Shown here in pieces: positions 26,890 through 33,949 of a DNA stretch of 63,299 nt (its first letter is position 1; every line of letters starts with the position of its first letter). The position numbers were made by a program, and so were the translations under genes. Where the stretch lies: the NCBI GenBank assembly GCA_900469445.1, contig UBXM01000015.1:1-63299 (forward strand), in the 5' to 3' direction. Source of the stretch: Hyphomicrobiales bacterium (lineage in GTDB: Bacteria > Pseudomonadota > Alphaproteobacteria > Rhizobiales > Rhizobiaceae). The notes beneath the pieces are model-generated. The model saw only the letters and a list, made by a program, of their open reading frames with translations, had not been told where the DNA came from and ran no database searches.

Positions 26890-27360
26890 TTATACCGCGC
26901 CTGCAGCAACGGCGTCCGTCGCAGGTAAGTCAATGCGGCCATTGTCCTCGCCATCCCAGTATTCGATCGTCCTTGCGGACACCTTTATCAGAAGGATTCC
27001 GGGCGTATCGACCCCGTCGGGGAACCAGCGGTCCAGATCTTTCACCCAGTGCGCCTCGAACTGCGTCTTGTCCCGGACAAGCCTCGCTTCGCCATTGACA
27101 GCAATGAAGATCCCCGGCTTGCCGAGCAGGCTCGGCGGCGCGGTGAATGTCAGTGTGACGTCGCTGTCGCGGCCGATCTCACTGACCTTCCTGGTGTCCT
27201 CGTAGGAGAAGAACCAGGAATCGCCGTCGTATTCGACATCGCCATTGTTGCTCATTGGCCGACTATTGATCGTTCCGGATCCGGCGTTCGTGTTGAACAT
27301 ACAGAAATCGATCTTGCCGAGCTTCTTCGACAATTCTTCCATCGTCATTGTTTCGGTCAT
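26890..27360 (-). CDS. General stress protein, pyridoxamine 5'-phosphate oxidase fold (second copy)
   Basis: A 156-residue split-barrel flavoprotein (IDFCMFNTNAGSGTINSRPM, SWFFSYEDTRKV), paralogous to the protein at 22839. Start at ATG 27360 with AGGAAG 8 bases upstream; upstream in-frame codons look non-coding. An EcfG-like site lies 31 bases upstream. Probably stress-induced; substrate unknown. Confidence 0.85.
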   Translation of the reverse strand: MTETMTMEELSKKLGKIDFCMFNTNAGSGTINSRPMSNNGDVEYDGDSWFFSYEDTRKVSEIGRDSDVTLTFTAPPSLLGKPGIFIAVNGEARLVRDKTQFEAHWVKDLDRWFPDGVDTPGILLIKVSARTIEYWDGEDNGRIDLPATDAVAAGAV

Positions 27361-27390
27361 TATGTGCTTCCTCGCTTTGTGTAGGCGGGA

Positions 27391-27415
27391 AACCGTCCGC
27401 ATAGGCGTTGGTTCC
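27391..27415 (-). promoter_or_regulatory. EcfG-type promoter candidate for the second stress flavoprotein
   Basis: Minus strand reads GGAAC, 16 bases, GGTT. One base from CGTT; compatible with the loose rhizobial RpoE2 consensus. Confidence 0.6.
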
Positions 27416-27495
27416 CGTCCGCGATTTTTGTTCTCAGAACGATCGAAACATCGGGGGCCCGAAAGAGTTATGTCTCGCCAGCAAGGGAGGCCGCG

Positions 27496-27723
27496 ATGAA
27501 CGACAAAGAACAGAAACAGCGCGAACGCGCCTACAAGATCTGGGAAGAAGATGGTCGCCCGGACGGTGCCCACGACGAGCACTGGAAACGAGCAGAGGCA
27601 AGGGACGAGGAGGAAGACGTGACGAACGCCAACCAAGAGGCCAACGATCAGTTCAATGAAAGTGGCGAACGAGGGAGAAATCCCGCTGATATCCGGCCGC
27701 CTTCGACCGTGGCTCCGGATTGA
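27496..27723 (+). CDS. DUF2934 protein
   Basis: A 75-residue protein with the DUF2934 motif near its N-terminus (RERAYKIWEEDGRPDG, then EHWKRAEA), followed by an acidic, disordered tail. Common in rhizobia; function unknown. Preceded by GGGAGG. Confidence 0.82.
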   Translation: MNDKEQKQRERAYKIWEEDGRPDGAHDEHWKRAEARDEEEDVTNANQEANDQFNESGERGRNPADIRPPSTVAPD

Positions 27724-27770
27724 GCTCAGTCCTGGGAGGGTGCTGTCCGCGCTGCGGGTAGCGCCTTCCT

Positions 27771-28262
27771 CTATTTCGCCCTGAGCAGATGCTCCAACGA
27801 TGTCGGCTTCAATCCCTGCGCATCTACGCCGACATCGAACTGTCGCGGCGCAGGTTTCAACCGCCCGTGGGAATGTCCGTGCAGATTGATTGATCCTTTG
27901 CCCATCTGGTTCCAGGTCCGGAATGCGTAGTGGCAGAGGATAAGGTGGTGGCCGTCTGCGCGTATCTCGGCGTAATGCTGGACACTGGCCCAGCCATCTG
28001 CGCCTGATGTTGCTGTCGGATCGTTGTTGCCCACGATCAAATGCTTGCGACCATTCAATCTGCCAAGAAGCTCGGTGCAGTCTCCAGCCTTAGCCGACAT
28101 GAAATCACCGAGGTGCCAGACCTCGTCATTCCCACCGATGACCTCATTCCAGTTTTTGATGAGGGCAGCATCATGATCCGACATGCTGTCGAATGGGCGG
28201 CGATCGATACGGAGAACCCGCGGGTCCCCGAAGTGGGTATCTCCGGTGAAAAATATCATCAT
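27771..28262 (-). CDS. Metallophosphoesterase
   Basis: A 163-residue calcineurin-like phosphoesterase with motifs FTGDTHFGD, HLGDFMS, GNNDPT, LCHYAFRTW and HGHSHG. The third motif is GNND instead of the usual GNHD, a known variant among small phosphoesterases. It binds two metals and cleaves a phosphoester, substrate unknown. It starts 7 bases after the DUF2177 pseudogene ends and may use its transcript. Confidence 0.88.
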   Translation of the reverse strand: MMIFFTGDTHFGDPRVLRIDRRPFDSMSDHDAALIKNWNEVIGGNDEVWHLGDFMSAKAGDCTELLGRLNGRKHLIVGNNDPTATSGADGWASVQHYAEIRADGHHLILCHYAFRTWNQMGKGSINLHGHSHGRLKPAPRQFDVGVDAQGLKPTSLEHLLRAK

Positions 28263-28268
28263 GGCGAA

Positions 28269-28669
28269 CTAACCAAAGTACCGGGCGACCATGTATCCGC
28301 AGGCACTTGCCACGGACGTAAGGACGGTGCCCCAAGCGAGATCGACGATTGAAAGGGAAAGGGGCCACCCCTTTAGCGTCGACAGGTTGGTCATGTCATA
28401 GGTTCCATAGGCGGCAAGCCCGAGAACGGCTCCATAGCCGAACGCCGACCAGATCGACCCCACATCAAGGTGGGACGAACCGCGAGTGCAACTATTGCCG
28501 CCGCGAAGAAGAGGTAGAAGACGGCAGCAATAGTGAGGTTCGGTGACGGAAGCATCAACTCGCCAAGCTGATCCCGATAAAAATTCTTGGCAACGATACC
28601 CAATCAAAGGGCATCGATCAGGAGAAATGAAATCAGTGTCCCGGCGTAAGCGATGCCGTAGTTTTCATT
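28269..28669 (-). pseudogene. DUF2177 membrane protein, broken
   Basis: Three frames rebuild a DUF2177 protein: AYAGTLISFLLIDAL, then a stop codon where Trp (TGG to TGA) is expected, LGIVAKNFYRDQLGELMLP, and after a second shift WSAFGYGAVLGLAAYGTYDM ending in YMVARYFG. At least two frameshifts and one nonsense change. Intact members have four membrane helices and no known function. Confidence 0.8.
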
Positions 28670-28770
28670 ATGTCGCCTCCTCTCGTGGTTCTTGCTCAGG
28701 ATGTGGACATGGCGAGGCAAGAAGTTGTTCCGGGAGGCGCCGATTGGCCGTTTCACGGCAAAATTGTCGC

Positions 28771-28796
28771 GGAACAATTCGCTATCCGACGGGGTT
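28771..28796 (+). promoter_or_regulatory. EcfG-type promoter candidate for the PRC-barrel gene
   Basis: Reads GGAAC, 17 bases, GGTT, 35 bases upstream of the PRC-barrel start. Confidence 0.6.
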
Positions 28797-28830
28797 GAGA
28801 AGGCCCAGTCCACAACTCGGAGGAAACGAC

Positions 28831-29127
28831 ATGGATCATACTAAACACGTACGCCTCGCACCGACCGAACTCACCCCGGCGATCCTCGAAGGCGCAACCA
28901 TATATGGTGCTGACGACCACAAGGTCGGCAAGCTGGACCACGTGCACGGGTCAGGCGCTGGCGGCCAGGCAATCATCGATGTCGGCGGTTTTCTCGGGAT
29001 CGGTGCGAAGCCCGTGGCCGTGCCGCTGTCTGACCTCGAGTTCATGCGCGACGAGGATGGTGATGTTCATGCCGTCACGAGCTGGACGAAAGACCAACTC
29101 AAGGAGATTCCAGAGCATAAGCACTGA
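28831..29127 (+). CDS. PRC-barrel domain protein
   Basis: A 98-residue single PRC-barrel (ILEGATIYGADDHKVGKLDH, then KPVAVPLSDLEFM). These barrels occur in photosynthetic reaction centres and RimM; stand-alone rhizobial forms are stress-associated and of unknown role. GGAGG sits 7 bases before the ATG. EcfG-like promoter upstream, terminator hairpin just after. Confidence 0.85.
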   Translation: MDHTKHVRLAPTELTPAILEGATIYGADDHKVGKLDHVHGSGAGGQAIIDVGGFLGIGAKPVAVPLSDLEFMRDEDGDVHAVTSWTKDQLKEIPEHKH

Positions 29128-29138
29128 CACCCCCAACA

Positions 29139-29160
29139 GCCCGGCCTTGGAGCCGGGCTT
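29139..29160 (+). terminator. Terminator-like hairpin after the PRC-barrel gene
   Basis: Seven GC-rich pairs (29139-29145 with 29152-29158), loop of six, followed by only TT. Could end or weaken transcription into the barstar gene. Confidence 0.5.
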
Positions 29161-29230
29161 CACATTCGGGGTCGATGTTCTCTCCGGAGTGTTGCCAGAC
29201 CTGACGTCATTCGGAGCGAAAACCATTGAC

Positions 29231-29629
29231 ATGCCGATACTTGTAATTGACGGCAGCCATTTCAGCACAATTCCCGGTTTCTACAAAGAGTTGAACGGTC
29301 TTCTCATGTCCGACGAGAGTTGGGATCTCGGCGAAAGCCTCGATGCATTCAACGATTTGCTCTATTGCGGTTATGGCGCGCTGCAGGGAAGCGAACGGAT
29401 GACCGTGACCTGGTTGCGCGCCGATCTGAGCCGCGACAATTTGGGCGTCCTCGCCACCAGCGCATGGATTGAGAGCAAGCTTGCAGATCCTCATGGCCGC
29501 TACAATGTCGAGTTCTTAGCCAACCAACTTGCCGACCTGCAACATGGAGATGGAAAGACCTATTTCGAACTCCTGGTCGAGATCATCGAGGAGCATCCTC
29601 GCGTAGCTTCGCTGATCTGCAAACCATAA
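29231..29629 (+). CDS. Barstar-family protein
   Basis: A 132-residue barstar-like protein (ILVIDGSHF, GFYKELNGLL, WDLGESLDAFNDLL, GYGAL). Barstar inhibits the RNase barnase. No barnase-like toxin or secretion gene is adjacent, so this is an orphan inhibitor; it could guard against toxins of competitors or have been adapted. Lies between a terminator hairpin and another EcfG-type promoter; its own promoter is not clear. Confidence 0.82.
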   Translation: MPILVIDGSHFSTIPGFYKELNGLLMSDESWDLGESLDAFNDLLYCGYGALQGSERMTVTWLRADLSRDNLGVLATSAWIESKLADPHGRYNVEFLANQLADLQHGDGKTYFELLVEIIEEHPRVASLICKP

Positions 29630-29639
29630 GGAAATTCGC

Positions 29640-29664
29640 GGAACAATTCTGAATCTCGGCGGTT
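29640..29664 (+). promoter_or_regulatory. EcfG-type promoter candidate for the PepSY/YflT genes
   Basis: Reads GGAAC, 16 bases, GGTT, 45 bases upstream of the next start codon. Confidence 0.6.
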
Positions 29665-29708
29665 CTTCCATTGCATTCGAACCGGGTGCAAGAATCTGGA
29701 GTAAGACC

Positions 29709-30026
29709 ATGAATAAAATCGCTTTTAGCGTTGCCGCCGTTCTTCTCTCGACCTCTGCTGCCTTCGCTCAGAGTGAAACGCCGAAGACCTCGCAGACGAC
29801 CCCTGCGGTCTCGACTTCAGGTGAGCAGAACCCGGGCGCACCTGTTGCTGGCAAGAATAGCTTCACCGAAGCTCAGGCTAAGTCGCGCATCGAGGAAGCT
29901 GGCTATACCGAGGTGTCCGGCTTGAAGCTGGATGACCAGGGTATCTGGCGCGCGATGGGCACCAAGGATGGCAAGCACGGAAATGTCGCGCTCGACTTCC
30001 AAGGCAACATCACGATGGCGCAGTAA
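29709..30026 (+). CDS. Periplasmic PepSY-like protein
   Basis: A 105-residue exported protein: signal peptide (MNKIAFSVAAVLLSTSAAFA, cleavage after AFA), a Thr/Ser/Pro-rich linker, and a C-terminal PepSY-type domain (TEAQAKSRIEEAGYTEVSGL). PepSY domains are thought to bind or inhibit proteases. Behind an EcfG-like promoter and 43 bases before the YflT-like gene. Confidence 0.8.
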   Translation: MNKIAFSVAAVLLSTSAAFAQSETPKTSQTTPAVSTSGEQNPGAPVAGKNSFTEAQAKSRIEEAGYTEVSGLKLDDQGIWRAMGTKDGKHGNVALDFQGNITMAQ

Positions 30027-30069
30027 GCCAGAACCTTAAAACCAAGAACAAGATGACGAGGAAACTCCC

Positions 30070-30681
30070 ATGCGTACAATCACAGGTCTTTACGACTCCT
30101 ACGACGATGCCCGCTCCGCCGTGAAGGCTCTGGAAGACGCAGGTGTGCCGTCCGATCACATCAGCATCATTTCAAACAAGGACGGTAAAGAGGATGTCGA
30201 AGGTCAGGGCAACAACGCTGCCGAAGGTGCGGGTACTGGCGCGGGCATCGGAGCCGTCGCCGGTGGTGCTGGCGGGCTTCTAACGGGTCTCGGTATGTTA
30301 GCAATCCCAGGCGTTGGTCCTGTCGTGGCCGCTGGTTGGCTCGCGGCAACTGCAGCAGGTGCAGCCGCAGGTGCGGTCGCTGGCGGCGCAGTTGGCGGCA
30401 TCGTCGGTGCAATGATCGAATCCGGCGTCAGAGAAGAAGATGCGCACGTCTATGCTGAGGGTGTCCGTCGCGGTGGCGCGGTCGTCGCGGCGAAGGTCCA
30501 AGACGACAAGGTTGCCGCTTCGGAGGCTATCCTTCGCAGCTCTCGTTCCGTCGATCTCACCGCGCGCCGCCAGGACTACACAACTGACGGCTGGAACCGT
30601 TTCGACGACACCGCCGATCCCTACACTGCCGATCAGATCGCTGCTGAGCGGGCCCGCTATCGCACCGATCCGCGTGTCTGA
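30070..30681 (+). CDS. General stress protein, YflT-like N-terminus with glycine-zipper membrane segments
   Basis: A 203-residue protein. Residues 1-40 (ITGLYDSYDDARSAVKALED) resemble the heat-induced YflT domain; residues 55-125 are Gly/Ala-rich with two zipper-type membrane helices; the C-terminus is charged. Similar proteins are abundant after general stress in alphaproteobacteria. Probably cotranscribed with the PepSY gene; a strong terminator follows. Confidence 0.82.
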   Translation: MRTITGLYDSYDDARSAVKALEDAGVPSDHISIISNKDGKEDVEGQGNNAAEGAGTGAGIGAVAGGAGGLLTGLGMLAIPGVGPVVAAGWLAATAAGAAAGAVAGGAVGGIVGAMIESGVREEDAHVYAEGVRRGGAVVAAKVQDDKVAASEAILRSSRSVDLTARRQDYTTDGWNRFDDTADPYTADQIAAERARYRTDPRV

Positions 30682-30704
30682 CACCTCCACGTCGTAACGC
30701 CATC

Positions 30705-30740
30705 AGAGGCCATTCCCACGGGGGTGGCCTCTTTGTTTTT
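30705..30740 (+). terminator. Rho-independent terminator after the YflT-like gene
   Basis: Eight-bp stem (30705-30712 with 30725-30732), then TTGTTTTT. Confidence 0.85.
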
Positions 30741-30760
30741 GGGCATCGGGTAGAAAGTGG

Positions 30761-31132
30761 TCACCTGAGATGGGCAGGCGGTGAGTATAGCTTTCGGCTC
30801 GGATCCAAAGTTCGCCAGACCGTGTCAAACCAGTCGGCATAGGGCGTGTTCACCACCATATGACGATTGTAGTCAGGTGCTCCATCATCCCACCAGACCG
30901 GACCGCGTTCACCGAGCTTCGTCTTGGCGTCATCCACCCGTCGCCGGGCCGCTCGCATTGCACCGCGATCCCCTTTCGCTTCCCGGACCGCTCGCCGAGC
31001 CGACATGAGTTCAGAGACAAGCTCGGCTCTCGTTCTTTCATCGAGGGCAGGGTTGCTCAAGCGCCACAGCCGACCACGCACTACAAAATACCGTCCGTCC
31101 GGCGTGCAGGGATATGATTTCGGTCGCGACAT
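30761..31132 (-). CDS. Conserved hypothetical protein, 123 aa
   Basis: Start set at ATG 31132 (MSRPKSYPCTPDGRYFVV), with AAAGG 7 bases upstream. The motifs RYFVVRGRLWRLSNP and GERGPVWWDDGAPDYNRHM recur in a widespread rhizobial family of unknown function. Divergent from the 58-residue gene at 31186. Confidence 0.75.
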   Translation of the reverse strand: MSRPKSYPCTPDGRYFVVRGRLWRLSNPALDERTRAELVSELMSARRAVREAKGDRGAMRAARRRVDDAKTKLGERGPVWWDDGAPDYNRHMVVNTPYADWFDTVWRTLDPSRKLYSPPAHLR

Positions 31133-31185
31133 AGTAACCTTTTGCGCCATCATGCGTTTTCTCCTGAGACACATAGGAGAACGAG

Positions 31186-31362
31186 ATGTCAAAGCGAGAG
31201 CTGATCGATACCGGAACCGATAAACGCTATGTCCGCCGCGACGAAGAGGGCAAGTTCAAGGAGTCCGTCGATGTTGGCAGGTCGCTGTCGGCCGACAAGC
31301 GCCACGAGGCCAAGAATGTCGCGAAGCCAGGTGAAGGCGACAAGGGCGATCACAAGAAGTAG
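31186..31362 (+). CDS. Small charged conserved protein, 58 aa
   Basis: Starts MSKRELIDTGTDKRYVRRDE, very rich in Lys, Asp and Glu, probably disordered; ends GEGDKGDHKK. AGGAGA precedes the ATG. A recurrent small rhizobial protein. It ends 2 bases before the exonuclease III start, so the two form an operon. Function unknown. Confidence 0.75.
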   Translation: MSKRELIDTGTDKRYVRRDEEGKFKESVDVGRSLSADKRHEAKNVAKPGEGDKGDHKK

Positions 31363-31364
31363 CC

Positions 31365-32165
31365 GTGCGGATCGCCACCTATAATGTCAATGGAGTGAAC
31401 GGGCGGCTCGAAGTCCTGCTTCGTTGGCTGAAGGAGGAGACCCCGGACGTCGTTTGCCTGCAGGAACTCAAGGCACCTGACAGCAAGTTCCTTATCAAGC
31501 CGATAGAGGCCGCTGGATATGGTGCGGTCTGGCATGGTCAGAAATCCTGGAATGGTGTGGCCATTCTTGCGAAGGGCTCAACTCCGCTGGAAACACGACG
31601 TGGGCTACCTGGGGACGACGATGCCCACAGCCGATACATTGAAGCGGTCGTGCACGGTATGGTGATCGGCGCTCTGTATCTGCCAAACGGCAATCCCTAT
31701 CCCGGGCCAAAGTTCGACTACAAGCTACGATGGTTTGAGCGGCTCACCGCCTATGCCCAGGAATTGCTCGACCTGGACGTCCCGGTGGTTCTTGCAGGCG
31801 ACTACAATGTCATGCCCACTGAGATGGACGTCTACAAGCCGGAGCGGTGGGTCGATGATGCGCTGTTCCGGATAGAGGTCAGGGACGCGTATCGCAGGCT
31901 GCTCGGGCAGGGATGGATTGATGCGATCAGGCACCTCTATCCCAATGACCGAATATACACATTCTGGGACTATTTCCGAAACGCCTTCGCCAGAGATGCT
32001 GGCCTTCGGATCGACCACTTCCTTCTTAGTCCTGACATAGCGTCCCGCTTGGCTGACGGCGGCGTGGACAAGCATATTCGCGGATGGGATCACACGAGTG
32101 ACCATGCGCCCACCTGGATCGAACTATCGGATACGCCAAGTAAAAGGAGAAAGCATAATGGATAA
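31365..32165 (+). CDS. xthA: Exodeoxyribonuclease III / AP endonuclease
   Basis: A 266-residue Mg-dependent exonuclease-endonuclease-phosphatase fold enzyme: NVNGVNGR, LQELK (Glu metal ligand), GDYNVMP and the catalytic Asp-His pair in TSDHAPTW. It cuts DNA at abasic sites and removes 3' blocks during base-excision repair. GTG start, two bases after the upstream stop. The next gene overlaps its 3' end by 8 bases. Rhizobia carry several xth paralogues. Confidence 0.93.
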   Translation: MRIATYNVNGVNGRLEVLLRWLKEETPDVVCLQELKAPDSKFLIKPIEAAGYGAVWHGQKSWNGVAILAKGSTPLETRRGLPGDDDAHSRYIEAVVHGMVIGALYLPNGNPYPGPKFDYKLRWFERLTAYAQELLDLDVPVVLAGDYNVMPTEMDVYKPERWVDDALFRIEVRDAYRRLLGQGWIDAIRHLYPNDRIYTFWDYFRNAFARDAGLRIDHFLLSPDIASRLADGGVDKHIRGWDHTSDHAPTWIELSDTPSKRRKHNG

Positions 32166-32373
32166 TTGGCGCGGTGATATCGCTGATGAACTGGAGAAGC
32201 TGGTGGACCGCGCGGTTTCCGCGGGTGCTAGGCAGGACGACGTTTTCGCCGAGATAACGAAGGTCGTCCGGGAACTCCAGATTGCCTACGAGCGTGATCC
32301 CGATCCCGCTGACGCATCGTCTGAAACCGTTATCGATGAGCCCGCAAACGACTGGCCAGGCGCTGAAAAGTGA
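32158..32373 (+). CDS. Hypothetical protein, 71 aa
   Basis: Starts MDNWRGDIADELEKLVDRAV within the 3' end of the exonuclease III gene, with AAGGAGA upstream. Acidic, helical then disordered. The overlap indicates coupled translation. No known domain. Confidence 0.7.
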   Translation: MDNWRGDIADELEKLVDRAVSAGARQDDVFAEITKVVRELQIAYERDPDPADASSETVIDEPANDWPGAEK

Positions 32374-32452
32374 TGAGCCGAAAGCCTCTCGCGTCCCAAG
32401 TCAGAGGCTTGAGAGCGGTGGCTCGTGTTCGTGTCCACCGCTCTTTTTCACC

Positions 32453-32686
32453 TTAATGTCGGCGTTTGTCGAACTGCGTGCGAGCCTCGGCGGCAGCAGC
32501 CGCGAACGCGATGCGCGCTTCATCAATGGTCTTGTGACCTGCGATTGCTCCGCGGCATGCGCTGCGGGCTCGGACAAAGTCGAGGCCCTGCTGCGCGGGC
32601 CAGTTTTCCGTCATATGCGCCAGTGCCTCGAATGGACCGCTTACGCTGTGCGAGCCGGACGGTGAAGCGATTTCAACAGGCTCTTC
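32453..32686 (-). pseudogene. DUF982 protein with a frameshifted start
   Basis: The open frame encodes a DUF982-like sequence (PFEALAHMTENWPAQQG, then SACRGAIAGHKTIDEARIAF). The N-terminal extension EEPVEIASPSGS fits the family but has no start in frame: the only nearby ATG (32690) is one base out of frame. Either one base has been lost or gained, or a shorter 53-residue protein starts at 32614. Confidence 0.65.
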
Positions 32687-32834
32687 TCATCGTGCGTTTG
32701 GACCAGACATCATTAAACTCCCTACATACTAGCGGCACAATAACGTCGATTGACAGTTTAAGTTCCCGTTGCGGCATTAATATTAGGAGGATTGAATACG
32801 CAAAAGCAAGCAGGAGAGGACCGCTTCTGTGACC

Positions 32835-33101
32835 TCAGTGTCGCCGACCCTTTAGCGGCGTATCGGTATCGAAGTTGCCATTGCTCAGTACGTCGTAGCT
32901 GTTGACGCCCGGTCCCCCGCCCCGCGTCCCAAACGCGGTTAGCTCGACCAGGATTTGCTTGGCGTACGCGACGACCTCCTCCTCGCTGGTAACCGCCTGG
33001 TCGACTACCTTCACTGATACCGCTTCCCCGTCGTCGCCAACAAAGTCCACAGTCCAATGGCCTGCGCCTTCATGGACGACGCGTGTGTGTAACAGATCCA
33101 T
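32835..33101 (-). CDS. Conserved hypothetical protein, 88 aa
   Basis: Start at ATG 33101 (MDLLHTRVVHEGAGHWTVDF), preceded by AGGAGAA. Beta-rich start, helical middle (EEEVVAYAKQILVELTAFG). No known domain. A weak EcfG-type site lies upstream at 33125. Confidence 0.65.
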   Translation of the reverse strand: MDLLHTRVVHEGAGHWTVDFVGDDGEAVSVKVVDQAVTSEEEVVAYAKQILVELTAFGTRGGGPGVNSYDVLSNGNFDTDTPLKGRRH

Positions 33102-33124
33102 CGGCTTCTCCTGTTCATGCACGC

Positions 33125-33150
33125 AACTCGCTCGCCCCCATTTCTGTTCC
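33125..33150 (-). promoter_or_regulatory. Weak EcfG-type promoter candidate
   Basis: Minus strand reads GGAAC, 17 bases, AGTT. Fits only the loose consensus. Confidence 0.3.
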
Positions 33151-33887
33151 TGGACTGAGACGGAACAGGGCCGCCTTTCGAAATGCTTCAAGATCTCCCG
33201 GAGCAAGGAGATAGAGACCGATACGAGTACGCAGAGCATCACCGCATCCTTGAAGACTCGAGAATCCGCTGACCTCGCAGTTGAGCAGCTAATTCAGAAT
33301 TGAGGGCACCGGCATATTTGTTCAACCCAGTGGTGGCGATGTGCCGACGGCGACTGAGGAGGGACGATCTGACGCGCAGCAATCTCCGCAGATCGAGGTA
33401 TCCGTCAATCTTGATGTCGACGCGGATGGGTTGCGGATAGCGAGTGCAACTACATTCTCATTGAGATCGCCGCTACGCACAGGAGAACAAGCTGGCGATA
33501 ACGCCTCGGGTCACCGTATGGCGAGAAATCGTCTGCCTTCCTGGTGATAACGCTGTCACGAGCGATGCCGATTTGCTCTATTCGAACGAGAGAAAGCCAA
33601 GGTCGACAGTTTTAGCAGCTGCGCTTGAGTTTGGACTGCTGCTATCGGCGTGATTGGCCTCCAGAGAGTTCTCTGGCGATCTGTTACCAGCCCTGACGGG
33701 ATCTCAAGAGCGCAGTATCGGTGGTTCAACTCGCCAATCGTCTTCGCCTCGACTAGGACTGGGACCGTTCCCACAACGGCCCTTGGCGAGGATGGAAGAG
33801 GCGGGGAATATTGCCGATCCGCATCTGAGGGAGAGGAAGCAGAACCTGTCCTAAGACGTTGCCCAACGCCCACCTTGGCAGACAGAC
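33151..33887. other. Gene-free stretch upstream of htpG
   Basis: About 740 bases with several short frames but no homologue. No stem-loop of thermometer type was recognised by eye. Confidence 0.4.
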
Positions 33888-33916
33888 CTTGAACTCTCAC
33901 TGTGGAAAAACCATTT
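33888..33916 (+). promoter_or_regulatory. RpoH (heat-shock sigma) promoter of htpG
   Basis: CTTGAA, 17 bases, CCATTT matches the alphaproteobacterial sigma-32 consensus. The expected transcript start lies about 25 bases before the htpG start codon. Confidence 0.7.
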
Positions 33917-33949
33917 CACCGGCGATTTATGGTATCGACGGAGGTTTCA

